Positions 10,724-19,280 of a DNA stretch of 23,731 bases are shown here, one piece after another (the stretch's first letter is position 1; every line of letters starts with the position of its first letter). The position numbers and the translations under genes are program-made. Below the pieces are notes generated by a model. It saw only the letters and a list, made by a program, of their open reading frames with translations, did no database searches and was not told where the DNA came from. Source of the stretch: Oppiella nova (Eukaryota > Arthropoda > Arachnida > Sarcoptiformes > Oppiidae); the NCBI GenBank assembly GCA_905397405.1, contig CAJPVJ010000422.1, forward strand, positions 1-23,731. The letters run 5' to 3'.

Positions 10724-10764
<41 letters not shown>
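10724..10764 (+). repeat. (GA)n microsatellite
   Basis: GA tract of about 40 bases abutting the right copy of the 227-base repeat, mirroring the CT tract beside the left copy. Confidence 0.95.
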
Positions 10765-10766
<2 letters not shown>

Positions 10767-10990
10767 ATCATACCATTATACAATGGTTAGACTAAGTGAC
10801 TGATACGTTAACGACTAAAAGTACAAATCCGGTGGTGATCCAGTGTTTTATTAGTAAGTGGGCCTGACCCTACCATCAAATTGCCAGTACACGGTAATAC
10901 TCACCTACATTAGTAGATAAGTGCATTTTCGCATGAGTTTTAGAGATCAGGAAATTTCATGAATTTACTTACAGTGTATTCACTTTAAAT
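10764..10990 (+). mobile_element. 227-bp dispersed repeat, right copy, SINE-like
   Basis: The plus-oriented partner of 9587-9813, equal in length and about 98-99% identical in inverted orientation. It has TTAGACTAAGTGACTG followed by GTACAAATCC, resembling RNA polymerase III A and B boxes at tRNA-like spacing. It starts against a GA tract and ends at TTCACTTTAAAT. No clear target-site duplication was found. Confidence 0.6.
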
Positions 10991-12045
10991 AGATTTATGT
11001 TAATCTATATTGCATTTGTTTGAGTTAAGACAAAATGTTAAACAAAAAGGTACAGTATACTATACAAGTACAGTGTACTGTACAGTATAATATTGAATAT
11101 TCCTGAAATGGCATAATTTTTTCGTTCAGGTAGTGATGGATACCAATGGGTTTAAAGACTTAATTTTTGCATAAATTGAAAACTCTTTGCGTAAGAAATT
11201 GAAAAATTGATTTTTTCCTCACAAATGTTTTTATTGATTAATCGCATTAAAGGCAGAAATAAAAACATAGTTTGAATTTTATGAAAATACTTATTGCATA
11301 AATATTTTGGACACATATTCTCCATTGATTTTTATGCAATTGTTTTTTGAATAAACATATTTAATATATTAAAAATTTTCTCTCGTTTGCATCAAAAAAG
11401 CTTTTGTGTTAATATGAACTCAATTTTTCACTTAAAACTAATTCTCAATTAAGGAAATAATGCATTGAAAGCCAGAAGTTATGACAAACAAAAGGATATT
11501 TTAAAGCAAAATTCTTATGAATATTAAAATATTGTATTATTTAGAGCACTAACGTGTAGTGAACTACTTGTCCACCCCTTGCTTTTATTAAATTAAATCA
11601 GTTGTTGTCTTAAGTACAGAGAATGCATTTAATTGTTTGTATATTTTATACATATATAATATAATGAGTCATCGGAAACATTTAAAATTATTATATAATA
11701 TTTAAAAGACTTTCATATTTTATTAATGAAATAAAAAATAAAATAATAAAAGTGAATAGAGCCGGTATATAATGGGGTCAGGGATTCAAGTGCTCTCTGT
11801 GTGTCTGTCTAATTAAGAATGTGTTAAATACATACATTCCGTGTTCACTGCAAACCCACTATTATATTCACTTGCATCCATTGCCCTCACATTCCCAATG
11901 CTTTCTCACCGTTTGATTGATTATCAATTCATGTCTCTCTAATCCAAAGCCATTAAAAAGAAATTAAGTTTGCATTTGATTTTGTTTCACAATTAAATCA
12001 ATAGTATTAACACAAAAATATTTCGCTCATGCATTGAAACTCGCA
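10991..12045 (+). other. Intron 1, 3' part
   Basis: AT-rich with a short palindromic zone near 11050-11090 (TACAGTGTACTGTA). From about 11840 to 11930 the sense strand becomes C-rich ahead of the next exon. No additional exon was found. Confidence 0.5.
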
Positions 12046-12102
12046 ATTATAGTGACAAATACTATACTATACTATACTATACTATATTATAGTGACAAAT
12101 AC
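12046..12102 (+). repeat. Duplicated 3' splice-site context with (ACTAT)5 repeat
   Basis: ATTATAGTGACAAATAC occurs at 12046-12062 and again at 12086-12102, a 40-base shift, with five copies of ACTAT between (12061-12085). Both copies contain the AG that can serve as the acceptor for the next exon. The ACTAT units also resemble branch-point sequences. Confidence 0.85.
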
Positions 12103-12515
12103 ACTACCGATTCGGTGGTCAAAACAAGGACCACACTCTGCGCCCAGAAATCTACAACAACTGCAACTCTTCCAACAACAGCAACACCAACAACAACACC
12201 AACAGGACATCCATCGGAGTGGCTATTATAGCGACGCTGAAGATGTACGACGAGTGCAACCGCAGCGAAGGGTACTGACGCTAATCAGACCCAATGGACA
12301 ACAGATACCATTACAGAAACCACAACAGCATCCACAGCCTCCGCAACATCCACAGCCACAACACCATCAACAACAACAGCCCCCACACCGTCATCAGCAG
12401 CCACAACACCCCCAACATCCTCAGCAACAACAGCCTCCACACCCACAGCAACCCATAAGAATGAGCCAACAATTACCAAATCTGGCGCTTTTAAAAAGTG
12501 GCGGATCCCAGCCGG
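12093..12515 (+). CDS. SRCIN1-like: p140Cap-like gene, Gln/His/Pro-rich exon
   Basis: The exon has 423 bases, starts after AG at 12091-12092 and ends at CCGG before the donor GTATGT (12516), both in phase 1. It encodes about 141 residues: a Gln/His-rich lead, a less repetitive core (SGYYSDAEDVRRVQPQRR then VLTLIRPNGQQIPLQ), a long Gln/Pro/His tract around residues 75-115 of the exon, and the end RMSQQLPNLALLKSGG. The core looks like the constrained part. The acceptor is uncertain: AG at 12127-12128 keeps the same frame and would shorten the exon to 387 bases, while AG at 12051-12052 would shift the frame and stop at 12229-12231. The protein is presumably disordered here. Confidence 0.75.
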
Positions 12516-13024
12516 GTATGTATGACGCGAATTCACACAATCATATGCTTTATGTTTAATGCAAACAAAATACTTCTTAATTAAGACTAATTCTCGAATG
12601 TATTCCACATTCATATTCTGTTCAAATCCATTTCCACTCCCCTTTTAAAAGTATTTTTCAGTTCATTTGTATAACAATTCTATTTAAGAATATTCTTTAT
12701 GGATAAAGCGATTCCCAGATAACCAATTAATCTCTAACCCAATTGAATCATTAATTTAAATCAAAGTGTTTTTAATGTTTATTGATATCATTGTCTCTCG
12801 CACTCCCACTCTGTCCTTCCCCTATCCTTTTCCCTCTTACATCCATTCCCTGTTATCTACCCATTCATGAGCTCCTCTATTTCCACTCAAATACATGTTT
12901 TTCGTAAACATCGATATATTTACTTAATTCATGTGCTGTTAAGTCTAATCAAATTTATACACAATCTTTAAGTCTTAACAATGTTTATAGAAATTATCAC
13001 ACAATTCAGCACATATTCTATACT

Positions 13025-13028
<4 letters not shown>
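12516..13028 (+). other. Intron 2, 5' part with C-rich patch
   Basis: Between about 12790 and 12900 the sense strand carries repeated CTCCCACT- and CCTTCCCC-type pyrimidine runs within otherwise AT-rich DNA. These could bind pyrimidine-tract splicing factors, but there is no direct evidence. Confidence 0.4.

Positions 13029-13068
<40 letters not shown>
13029..13068 (+). repeat. (CT)n microsatellite
   Basis: Uninterrupted CT tract of about 40 bases within intron 2. Confidence 0.95.
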
Positions 13069-13073
<5 letters not shown>

Positions 13074-14280
13074 TTAAGCCAATTAACTTAAAATGTGTTC
13101 ATTTGATAAATGGCCCCATATATTATTTTTAGTAATTTTTGTACTAATCAAACTCTATGAGAAATACCAGTGATTGGCGATAAATCTGAAACTCAATACA
13201 CAACATATAATTTCATTTTTATAATCTATTATCAATAACATAAAGATTTTGAGTTTAATTTAATATTATTTGAAGTTTTTGAGAGTTTAAGTTAATTTTC
13301 AGCCAAAACCTGCTCTCAATTATCATTTATAGCACTTAATTGAATTAATTTATCTAATTATTAAAGCAAATGATTTCATTCAAATAAAATATTACATTTA
13401 CTAAATATTCTGTACAGATATTTTATTGTGATCGTTAACATAATCAACCGAATATGTCTAGATATCTAGTCTAATCCAGATAATTTTTAATTACAAAAGC
13501 TCTATTAGTTATTTAACGCCTAAATATCTTAATTTATTTTCATAGTAATTACTTTTGGAACTTTTTGTATTTTTCATACATGGTATTATTTTTCCATTAA
13601 ATAATAAATTACAAAATATTAGGCACAGGGATGAGCAGGTGCTTGGATCACATATATCTCCATTTAGATCAAGTAAAATAACCTGAGCATTGAATTGTAC
13701 TAATTTATAACTCATGATATTACAAAGATTTCCATATATTCTATTCAAATACTAAGAAAATGTAAAAAAGAAAGTTATATATTATATAATATAAATGCTA
13801 TCTAATGAAAACGTGTAACAAAAATATTTTTGTAAATCTTTATTATCTCATAAATCCAATTAATATTAAGCGTATAATACCCTAAAAGTATGACAGTATT
13901 ATTTATATAGATTGATAAGTAGTGTTTGTAAATCAAAAATAGATACCAATATATTATTGTGAAGAAAATTGTTTGCAAAGTTTTTTTTAAATGGGAATAG
14001 ATTGCAAACTTAAGGCTCAAGTATTGACTTTTGATTTTGATATGAGATATGAAATTCATTTTTATATTACAATATACAGAGAGAAACATTTGTGAGCAAT
14101 CAAACAGCGAGATTGCATTGATTCAAGTGTTTTCTCATCAAAACACATAAAACTAGTGACAAAAAGTGGTATAACAATGAAAATACAAGTTGTTTAACAG
14201 GTATTCACTCATAAATACGGCAAACAATCAAATATTCAATACTTTTGCCATTCATTAGAGTATTAATCCGTATTATAGTA
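13069..14280 (+). other. Intron 2, middle part
   Basis: AT-rich with no feature recognised. Open frames of 79 and 95 codons on the minus strand have random AT-driven composition. Confidence 0.5.
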
Positions 14281-14460
14281 GAGATGTTATGTAAGCCACT
14301 GTACACTGTATGCTAAGCTGGGTGTATGAAGTGGTGGTGGGGTGGCCAGGGAGGGGACTGGAGGGTTAAATTACCTGTTAATTGAAGTGTGTGTTAGGTG
14401 TGGGCGCGTGCGTGAGGTCTGGGCACCTGTGCTGCGCGCGCACCCCCTCTACGGCACTGG
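14281..14460 (+). promoter_or_regulatory. GC-rich patch upstream of the AIP3-domain exon (possible internal promoter)
   Basis: GC content rises abruptly, with GGTGGTGGGGTGG, GGGCGCGTGCGTG and GCTGCGCGCGC, inside an AT-rich intron. It lies just upstream of the exon duplication and of a perfect E-box palindrome. It could be an internal promoter or enhancer. No TATA box or clear start site was identified, so this is inference from composition. Confidence 0.3.
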
Positions 14461-14484
14461 CATTGCATTGAAAGCCGTTTGCTG

Positions 14485-14485
14485 T

Positions 14486-14525
<40 letters not shown>
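14485..14525 (+). repeat. (GA)n microsatellite, duplication copy 1
   Basis: GA tract with one GG break. The corresponding tract in copy 2 is about 14 bases longer. Confidence 0.93.
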
Positions 14526-14627
14526 TGATGTGAAGCCTATTATTATTGAATGCATTCTTACAGAACGACTCATAGAGTGAATGCTGGAGAGAGTGAGAGA
14601 CTGTACTAATAGTAACCCATATCTGTT

Positions 14628-14639
14628 CGTCACGTGACG
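14628..14639. promoter_or_regulatory. Palindromic E-box (CLEAR-type), copy 1
   Basis: CGTCACGTGACG is a perfect 12-base palindrome. Its centre GTCACGTGAC equals the consensus bound by the MITF/TFE bHLH-ZIP family and also suits USF. Binding is inferred from the motif only. Confidence 0.35.
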
Positions 14640-14777
14640 TTCACTCGCGAAGTCATTTCAAATGGTTTTGTTGTTGTCTTACAATTAGTTGTGTTTTGTT
14701 TGCCATGAGTGCAGCCATGAGCTGATCCGTCAAAGTGTTGTCTTCACTGAACTGTTGTCTCTCTAACCGACACACAG

Positions 14778-15022
14778 GAGCCGGCGGTCCTCCCCAGCGA
14801 CGGATGAACCAGAACCCGGGCGCTGGACCTCCTCAGCACCACCCCAGCCATCCGTCACATCCATCACATCCATCACATCCACCGCAACCGCAACGGCCGG
14901 CCTCTACGACACCGTTGGAGCGGTTCGTATACCAGCCCTCGTCCACACTCTTCGATGAGGACCCGGGGATTATGTCGGAGATCGAGACCTACACCCCCTC
15001 TACGGCACTGGCATTGCATTGA
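14778..15022 (+). pseudogene. Truncated duplicate of the AIP3-domain exon (decoy exon)
   Basis: It carries the same acceptor (CCGACACACAG) and the same phase 1 opening as the real exon. It encodes AGGPPQRRMNQNPGAG, the His-Pro-Ser repeats and the FVYQPSSTLFDEDPGIMSEI segment, then leaves the homologous sequence after GAGACCT. It reads eleven foreign codons to TGA at 15020-15022. It lacks the RASLP segment, the AIP3-domain start and the true donor. If spliced in, it would give a protein ending before the AIP3 domain, or a transcript open to nonsense-mediated decay. A donor-like GTGAGA at about 15035 lies beyond the stop. Confidence 0.75.
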
Positions 15023-15036
15023 AAGCCGTTTGCTGT

Positions 15037-15072
<36 letters not shown>

Positions 15073-15090
15073 TGAGAGAGAGAGAGAGAG
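15037..15090 (+). repeat. (GA)n microsatellite, duplication copy 2
   Basis: GA tract with GG and GT breaks, longer than its partner in copy 1. Confidence 0.93.
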
Positions 15091-15192
15091 TGATGTGAAG
15101 CCTATTATTATTGAATGCATTCTTACAGAACGACTCATAGAGTGAATGCTGGAGAGAGTGAGAGACTATACTAATAGTAACCCATATCTGTT

Positions 15193-15204
15193 CGTCACGT
15201 GACG
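15193..15204. promoter_or_regulatory. Palindromic E-box (CLEAR-type), copy 2
   Basis: Second exact copy of CGTCACGTGACG, duplicated together with the exon segment. The motif-based call is the same as for copy 1. Confidence 0.35.
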
Positions 15205-15342
15205 TTCACTCGCGAAGTCATTTCAAATGGTTTTGTTATTGTCTTACAATTAGTTGTGTTTTGTTTGCCATGAGTGCAGCCATGAGCTGATCCGTCAAAG
15301 TGTTGTCTTCACTCAACTGTTGCCTCTCTAACCGACACACAG

Positions 15343-15727
15343 GAGCCGGCGGTCCTCCCCAGCGACGGATGAACCACAACCCGGGCGCTGGACCTCCTCA
15401 GCACCACCCCAGCCATCCGTCACATCCATCACATCCACCGCAACCGCAACGGCCGGCCTCTACGACACCGTTGGAGCGGTTCGTATACCAGCCCTCGTCC
15501 ACACTCTTCGATGAGGACCCGGGGATTATGTCGGAGATCGAGACCTCTGCGACCGGCTTCAGGCGCGGCAACAAAGCCCGCGCCTCCCTTCCCATCGTCA
15601 GGACCCCCTCCAAGACTCAGGACCGCTCTCTCGGACTCGTGTTCCTCCAGTTCCGCGCCGAGACCAAGAGAGCCCTCCTTCCCAACGAAATCACGTCTTT
15701 GGATACCGTGAAAGCACTGTTCGTCAG
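15343..15727 (+). CDS. SRCIN1-like: p140Cap-like gene, exon with start of the AIP3 domain
   Basis: The exon has 385 bases, opens in phase 1 after the acceptor at 15341-15342, and ends in phase 2 at GTCAG before the donor GTATGT (15728). Residues 1-55 of the exon are Gly/Pro/His-rich with three His-Pro-Ser units. Then come FVYQPSSTLFDEDPGIMSEI and the family hallmark: RASLPIVRTPSKTQDRSLG, VFLQFRAETKRALLPNEI and SLDTVKALFVR. These align closely with RASLPVVRS...RSLGVLYLQYGDETK...MPNEITSADTIRALF of human KIAA1217. This is the strongest homology in the window, together with the next exon. The 5' half is duplicated just upstream. Confidence 0.93.
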
Positions 15728-16319
15728 GTATGTCACCACCGATTGTCTTGTTTTGAGCATCAAGTCGTGGCACTACTCGTGTATGTATTGGCCATCGATT
15801 GTCTTATTATGGCACTAAATCTAGTAGTGATCACTGGTTTATATTATTTGACAGTTTGTCTTATAGTGGTGTCTATAGTGATCACCGATTATCTTATTTT
15901 TGGCATCAAGTCTTGCGGTGATGCCTCTGTAGTGTTGACTCGTTTCGGTGTATCACTCGTTCATTATTTATATGACATGTGTTTTACTATTAGTTTTATT
16001 TATTTAATTTAATGTTTTTTCTGACAAACGTTTTCATTGTTTACGAGATCTTCAGTTTGTTTATCTGATGAGAGGTTTACCGCAATTATAGACACAAACT
16101 ATTTATAACTGTTTTAAGTGACTGAACGCTATAAGTGAGTGAAAAAGTTCCCAATTTTTAAACACTTTCTGAATTGAAGTTAATTTTAAACACATGTTTG
16201 TATAGCTATCGCATGAAACGAGTGTTGAAAATAGTTTTTACACAAAAACAGATGAAAACTGTGTTACACTTCAACACATTGTCTGATCCTATGTTTGGGT
16301 ATATGTCTCGCACTCGCAG
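15728..16319 (+). other. Intron 3 with degenerate repeats
   Basis: A 592-base intron from donor GTATGT to acceptor ACTCGCAG. Between about 15738 and 15925 it holds diverged repeats of a GATTGTCTTATTTTGGCATC-like unit, at about 15741, 15797, 15853 and 15887. The open frames through it do not continue the protein. Confidence 0.6.
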
Positions 16320-16765
16320 ATCATTTCCTCGACAACTATCGATGGAGTACTTGGACTGTCCGTCGATTCGGATCTACATTCACGACGGATCCAAAGACAT
16401 GTTTTACGAGTTGGAGGACTTCCGGGACATCCGCGACCGGTGTGTGCTCCGGATCTACGAGCACGGCGTGAATGGCCCGCAACCGGTGGGCGGACACGCG
16501 AATATGCCCAACACGTGGTCCGACTGCGAACAGTTCGGCTACTTCTCGGAACCGGAGTTTGAGTCGGAATACCAGTCCCAACACATTCATCGCGGCAAAC
16601 GCGGCCCCGTTCCTGATAAGCCTCTGCCCACCACTGGCGGTCAGTCGCAATATTACGGCACTATTATACTGCCCGCTCAATACCGGACACAAGCCATGGT
16701 TGGCCGACAGCCGTACGGCGCCGCACAACCACCACAACCACCAGAAAGGAGTAAACCATTTCCCG
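16320..16765 (+). CDS. SRCIN1-like: p140Cap-like gene, main AIP3-domain exon
   Basis: The exon has 446 bases. It opens in phase 2 after ACTCGCAG (16312-16319), completing an Arg codon shared with the previous exon, and ends in phase 1 at CCCG before GTAGTT (16766). It encodes SFPRQLSMEYLDCPSIRIYI, then DGSKDMFYELEDFRDIRDRC and VLRIYEHG. This is the AIP3/Bud6-type segment conserved in human p140Cap (FYELEDVRDIQDRS). After it, about 85 residues are Pro/Gln-rich with an acidic aromatic stretch (FGYFSEPEFESEY) and polar Pro-rich sequence (GPVPDKPLP). In this family the domain is linked to cytoskeletal and adaptor functions; no catalytic residues are expected. Confidence 0.94.
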
Positions 16766-16934
16766 GTAGTTATGAGTTTTTGTTTGTTTACCGCATTTAC
16801 AAAGGGCTAGAATTATGCCGTAGACATAGGCTTAACATTTGATTCATTAATAAATGAATGTAAAAGTGATTTAAAAATAATTTCCATTAATATCCGGCCT
16901 CTCATCGTATGTTTGTTTGCTTTTAAATTCAAAG

Positions 16935-17117
16935 GCTATTCGCAAACCCTTCCCCGAAACGCCCACATTATCTCGCTTTACGGCAATGTAAACGACGCCA
17001 ACACTAATAATGTTAACCAAAACCAAAGTCCAACACAGAATTCAGTGGCGCCGTCACCCACACAACGATCCGTTTCACCCGATTTGATACAAAAACAACG
17101 GCCTAAAGACCCCATCG
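16935..17117 (+). CDS. SRCIN1-like: p140Cap-like gene, Asn/Gln/Ser/Pro-rich exon
   Basis: The exon has 183 bases, phase 1 at both ends. The acceptor is TTCAAAG (16928-16934) and the donor is GTTAAT (17118), unusual for lacking the common GTRAG form. It follows a 169-base intron. It encodes about 61 residues: a basic start (YSQTLPRNAHIISLYG), an Asn-rich middle, and a Ser/Pro segment with repeated SPTQ motifs ending in KQRPKDPIG. It has no recognised domain. Being a multiple of three and phase-symmetric, it could be skipped without changing the frame. Assigned by frame continuity. Confidence 0.8.
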
Positions 17118-17281
17118 GTTAATGAAATACATATTGCTTTTTATGAATTGTTTTGCCATTTAATGCTCGCTTTTACTGTAGACTGCTTTTCATTCATGAA
17201 TTTATTTATTTATTTTTGTTTTATATAATTTGTTTAATACTTTGTATTATTAACTGTATTTACATCTAAACTAAACTAAAG

Positions 17282-17655
17282 GCCAAATGATGTCATCGGG
17301 TCCACCGCCCAAACCTCAGCGTTCATTCACAGCGCGTACAGCACTACCTCCCGCCGCCCAGAATATTACCTCCCCGTCGATGGTAGGCCCGCAATATCAT
17401 CAGAATCGTCCCCTCCCTGACCGACCCTATTCAGTGGCCGGACACTACCCGTCGCCAGATATGGGCCGAAACTACGCGCAGGACTTCTCCGGTTATCTCT
17501 CATCACCTGAACGGCGAATGCCTCACGAGAATCAGACTCACGTGAGGGCCTCCTTCTCGGGATACCCCTCTTCCATGCAATACCCGGAGGACCCGTACGG
17601 CATATACGGCATGAGGTCGGGTGCGGAATACCCTGGATATAAACACAATTTTTAG
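17282..17655 (+). CDS. SRCIN1-like: p140Cap-like gene, last visible exon
   Basis: It opens in phase 1 after CTAAAG (17276-17281), following a 164-base intron, and is open for 124 residues to TAG at 17653-17655. It encodes Pro-rich sequence (SSGPPPKPQRSFTAR, PLPDRPYSVAGHYPSPDMG) and ends with YPEDPYGIYGMRSG. The PPPKPQR segment could be an SH3 ligand. EDPYGIYG resembles ADPYGLLHEGR of human p140Cap, which lies well inside that protein. The true exon might therefore end earlier at a donor: GTGAGG at 17542, GTCGGG near 17613, or the phase 1 site GTGCGG near 17618. If so, it would splice to exons beyond the window. If the stop is used, the product lacks the family's coiled-coil half. Confidence 0.78.
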
Positions 17656-17687
17656 TTTATACCAGAGTTTCTGAAATATATTTAAAA

Positions 17688-17698
17688 AATAAAATAAA
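17688..17698 (+). terminator. Candidate polyadenylation signals
   Basis: Two overlapping AATAAA hexamers lie 33-43 bases after the TAG of the last visible exon. They are well placed for a very short 3' UTR, but AATAAA is frequent by chance in DNA this AT-rich, so support for transcript ending here is weak. Confidence 0.25.
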
Positions 17699-18446
17699 AT
17701 AATGAGAAAAATCTCTATAATTAGTGCCAATAATTACCGTTAAAAACAAAAAAACATTTCATTAATTAGCAAGCACTTATGCATTAGTATTGTATAATAT
17801 TATTCAGATTAAAACTTTTTAATAGCTTTTTTGTCGTTGTTGCCAATGCATTAGCGATGCAATTACCATCCCTGTCCCCCTCTCACATACCCTACCAAAC
17901 ACCACCACCACTAGCTCCCTGTGCTTACTGTGTCGACTGTATGGTGTGATTAGCATTCATTTATTTGAAGTGTATTTGACGTGAAAAATCTAAATCTCAT
18001 TATTCTTATCATTCAGTTTATAATCAATGGCTCTCCCACTCCCTCACTACCATTCCCCCTCTTACTCACACACACTGTGTGTATGTATACTATTTTTCGC
18101 ACAGAATATTCCGTTAGTGTATACACTGTTTAGCGTAATATTCTTGTAATTCATGGCACAGACAGTAACCGACATACCATCCATAGACATATAAAAAGCC
18201 AAAACCAAATTCTTTAGCATTCAATTTGAAGCTTCACTTTTGATTACTAATTCCCTGGATAGTCAACTACCGTTCCCACTCCCGTCCCTCAGCCCTACAC
18301 TCGCACAATGAAACCCAAACCAAAAGTTCAATTTTATTATAAGATTTTCGGAGACAGACTATTGTGTTGTGTTTTTTTAGTGTCGCTTTATATGTGAGAT
18401 GTCATCAAAAAATAAAATAAAGGGAGAAAAAGTAATTTCCGATAAT
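17699..18446 (+). other. Non-coding stretch with C-rich patches
   Basis: The sense strand holds pyrimidine/C-rich patches at about 17865-17930, 18030-18070 and 18265-18300 (CCCACTCCC-type). They resemble those in introns 1 and 2, so this may be a continuing intron. No exon was recognised. Confidence 0.4.
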
Positions 18447-18464
18447 TCTCTCTCTCTCTCTCTC
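18447..18464 (+). repeat. Short (CT)n tract
   Basis: About 18 bases of CT repeat. Confidence 0.8.
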
Positions 18465-19240
18465 AGCAATACTTTTGTTTCTCTTTCGCCTAAAAAACAG
18501 ACGACAAAACCAATTGATTGTTGAGTGGGAAAGGAGTTGCAGATAGAAAGTGGAAGTCAATAGGAAAGGCATACAAAAAACACAGAATATTCTGTAAGTA
18601 TTCAGAGCGAATATTTTACTTTTACTCTTTTTGGTACTCCATGTGCCTCATAGCCCCATAACACAACTTTCACTACTTATTGGTATACAGACAACACAAT
18701 TGACTTTTAATTCATTCAAATAGTTTGGTTCACTAAAGAATATTCTGTGTTTGTATACATAAATAAAATTCTTTCTATCGAAACAATTCCGGTAATGCAA
18801 CAACAAAAATAACACACATTCTGACATAAATTTACAATAAAATTGCATTTAAATAATCATGACTTTCGGAGTCGCGCACAGAATATTCTGTAATGCAATG
18901 GGAAATGTATTTTCAACTCTCATTTGGCACATAAAAGTAAACTTTGTTGTTTTATTTTTTTGGGCACAATTTTTATTGTGTAGATTTCTACACGTTTAAT
19001 ACCCGGGGTTCGTTTTAAGGCATGTATAAAAAATAAATTGCGAATTCAAGTCAACCGCCAATCAATGGGACGGTTAGTGTTTTACGGCACACATTGCGTG
19101 CTCTGATCGGCTAATGATGTCTAAGTTTTTAAAGTTATTTTTTTGCTTGTATTGTGTTTTTTATTATGGGGTATACATCTCGCTGACCATCATTTTTATT
19201 AAATATAAAACATGAATAAAACACCGATTCTTGCGATCAT

Positions 19241-19243
<3 letters not shown>
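18465..19243. other. Non-coding stretch
   Basis: No gene recognised. It contains three of the AGAATATTCT-type palindromes. The minus-strand open frame at 18648-18848 looks random. Confidence 0.45.

Positions 19244-19278
<35 letters not shown>
19244..19278 (+). repeat. (GA)n microsatellite
   Basis: Uninterrupted GA tract of about 35 bases. Confidence 0.95.

Positions 19279-19280
<2 letters not shown>

Larger units (their letters stand above)
14441..15546 (+). repeat. Tandem duplication covering an acceptor and half an exon
   Basis: Copy 1 is 14441-14990 and copy 2 is 14992-15546. Outside the GA tract I count five substitutions and one 9-base indel (one extra His-Pro-Ser unit in copy 1), about 1% divergence. 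Copy 2 runs on into the intact exon. Copy 1 is cut after GAGACCT and joins the start of copy 2 with one extra base. Each copy contains a GA tract, a 12-bp E-box palindrome, the splice acceptor and the 5' part of the exon. Confidence 0.95.
8528..17655 (+). other. SRCIN1-like: Gene locus: p140Cap / Sickle tail (SRCIN1/KIAA1217) family, visible part
   Basis: Six exons are read as one gene: 8528-8839, 12093-12515, 15343-15727, 16320-16765, 16935-17117 and 17282-17655. Every junction is AG/GT-compatible and every codon phase agrees (phase 1 everywhere except phase 2 between the two main AIP3-domain exons), giving about 707 open codons. Vertebrate members are cytoskeletal adaptors: p140Cap restrains Src kinase through Csk and p130Cas, and acts at synapses and cell-adhesion sites. 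The same role here is inference. The start is probably upstream, because the first exon opens in phase 1. The family's coiled-coil C-terminal half is not visible. Introns are about 3.25 kb, 2.8 kb, 592, 169 and 164 bases. Confidence 0.85.

Noticed and set aside
10780-10850. True tRNA gene in the 227-base repeat
   Set aside because: Box-like motifs are present but no cloverleaf with acceptor stem and anticodon arm could be made out.
12034-12231. Alternative reading frame through the Gln-rich exon
   Set aside because: It arises only from the duplicated upstream acceptor, ends early, and loses the Gln/His/Pro and SGYYSDAEDVRR sequence that continues in phase to the next exon.
14342-14533. Plus-strand frame ending in an Arg/Glu repeat
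   Set aside because: The Arg/Glu run is the GA tract read in frame. It does not connect in phase to the neighbouring exons.
15398-15773. Long overlapping frames on both strands across the AIP3-domain exon
   Set aside because: They are shadows of the real exon caused by its higher GC content.
19000-19030. tRNA B-box-like GGTTCG near 19008
   Set aside because: No A box or stems at the right distance.
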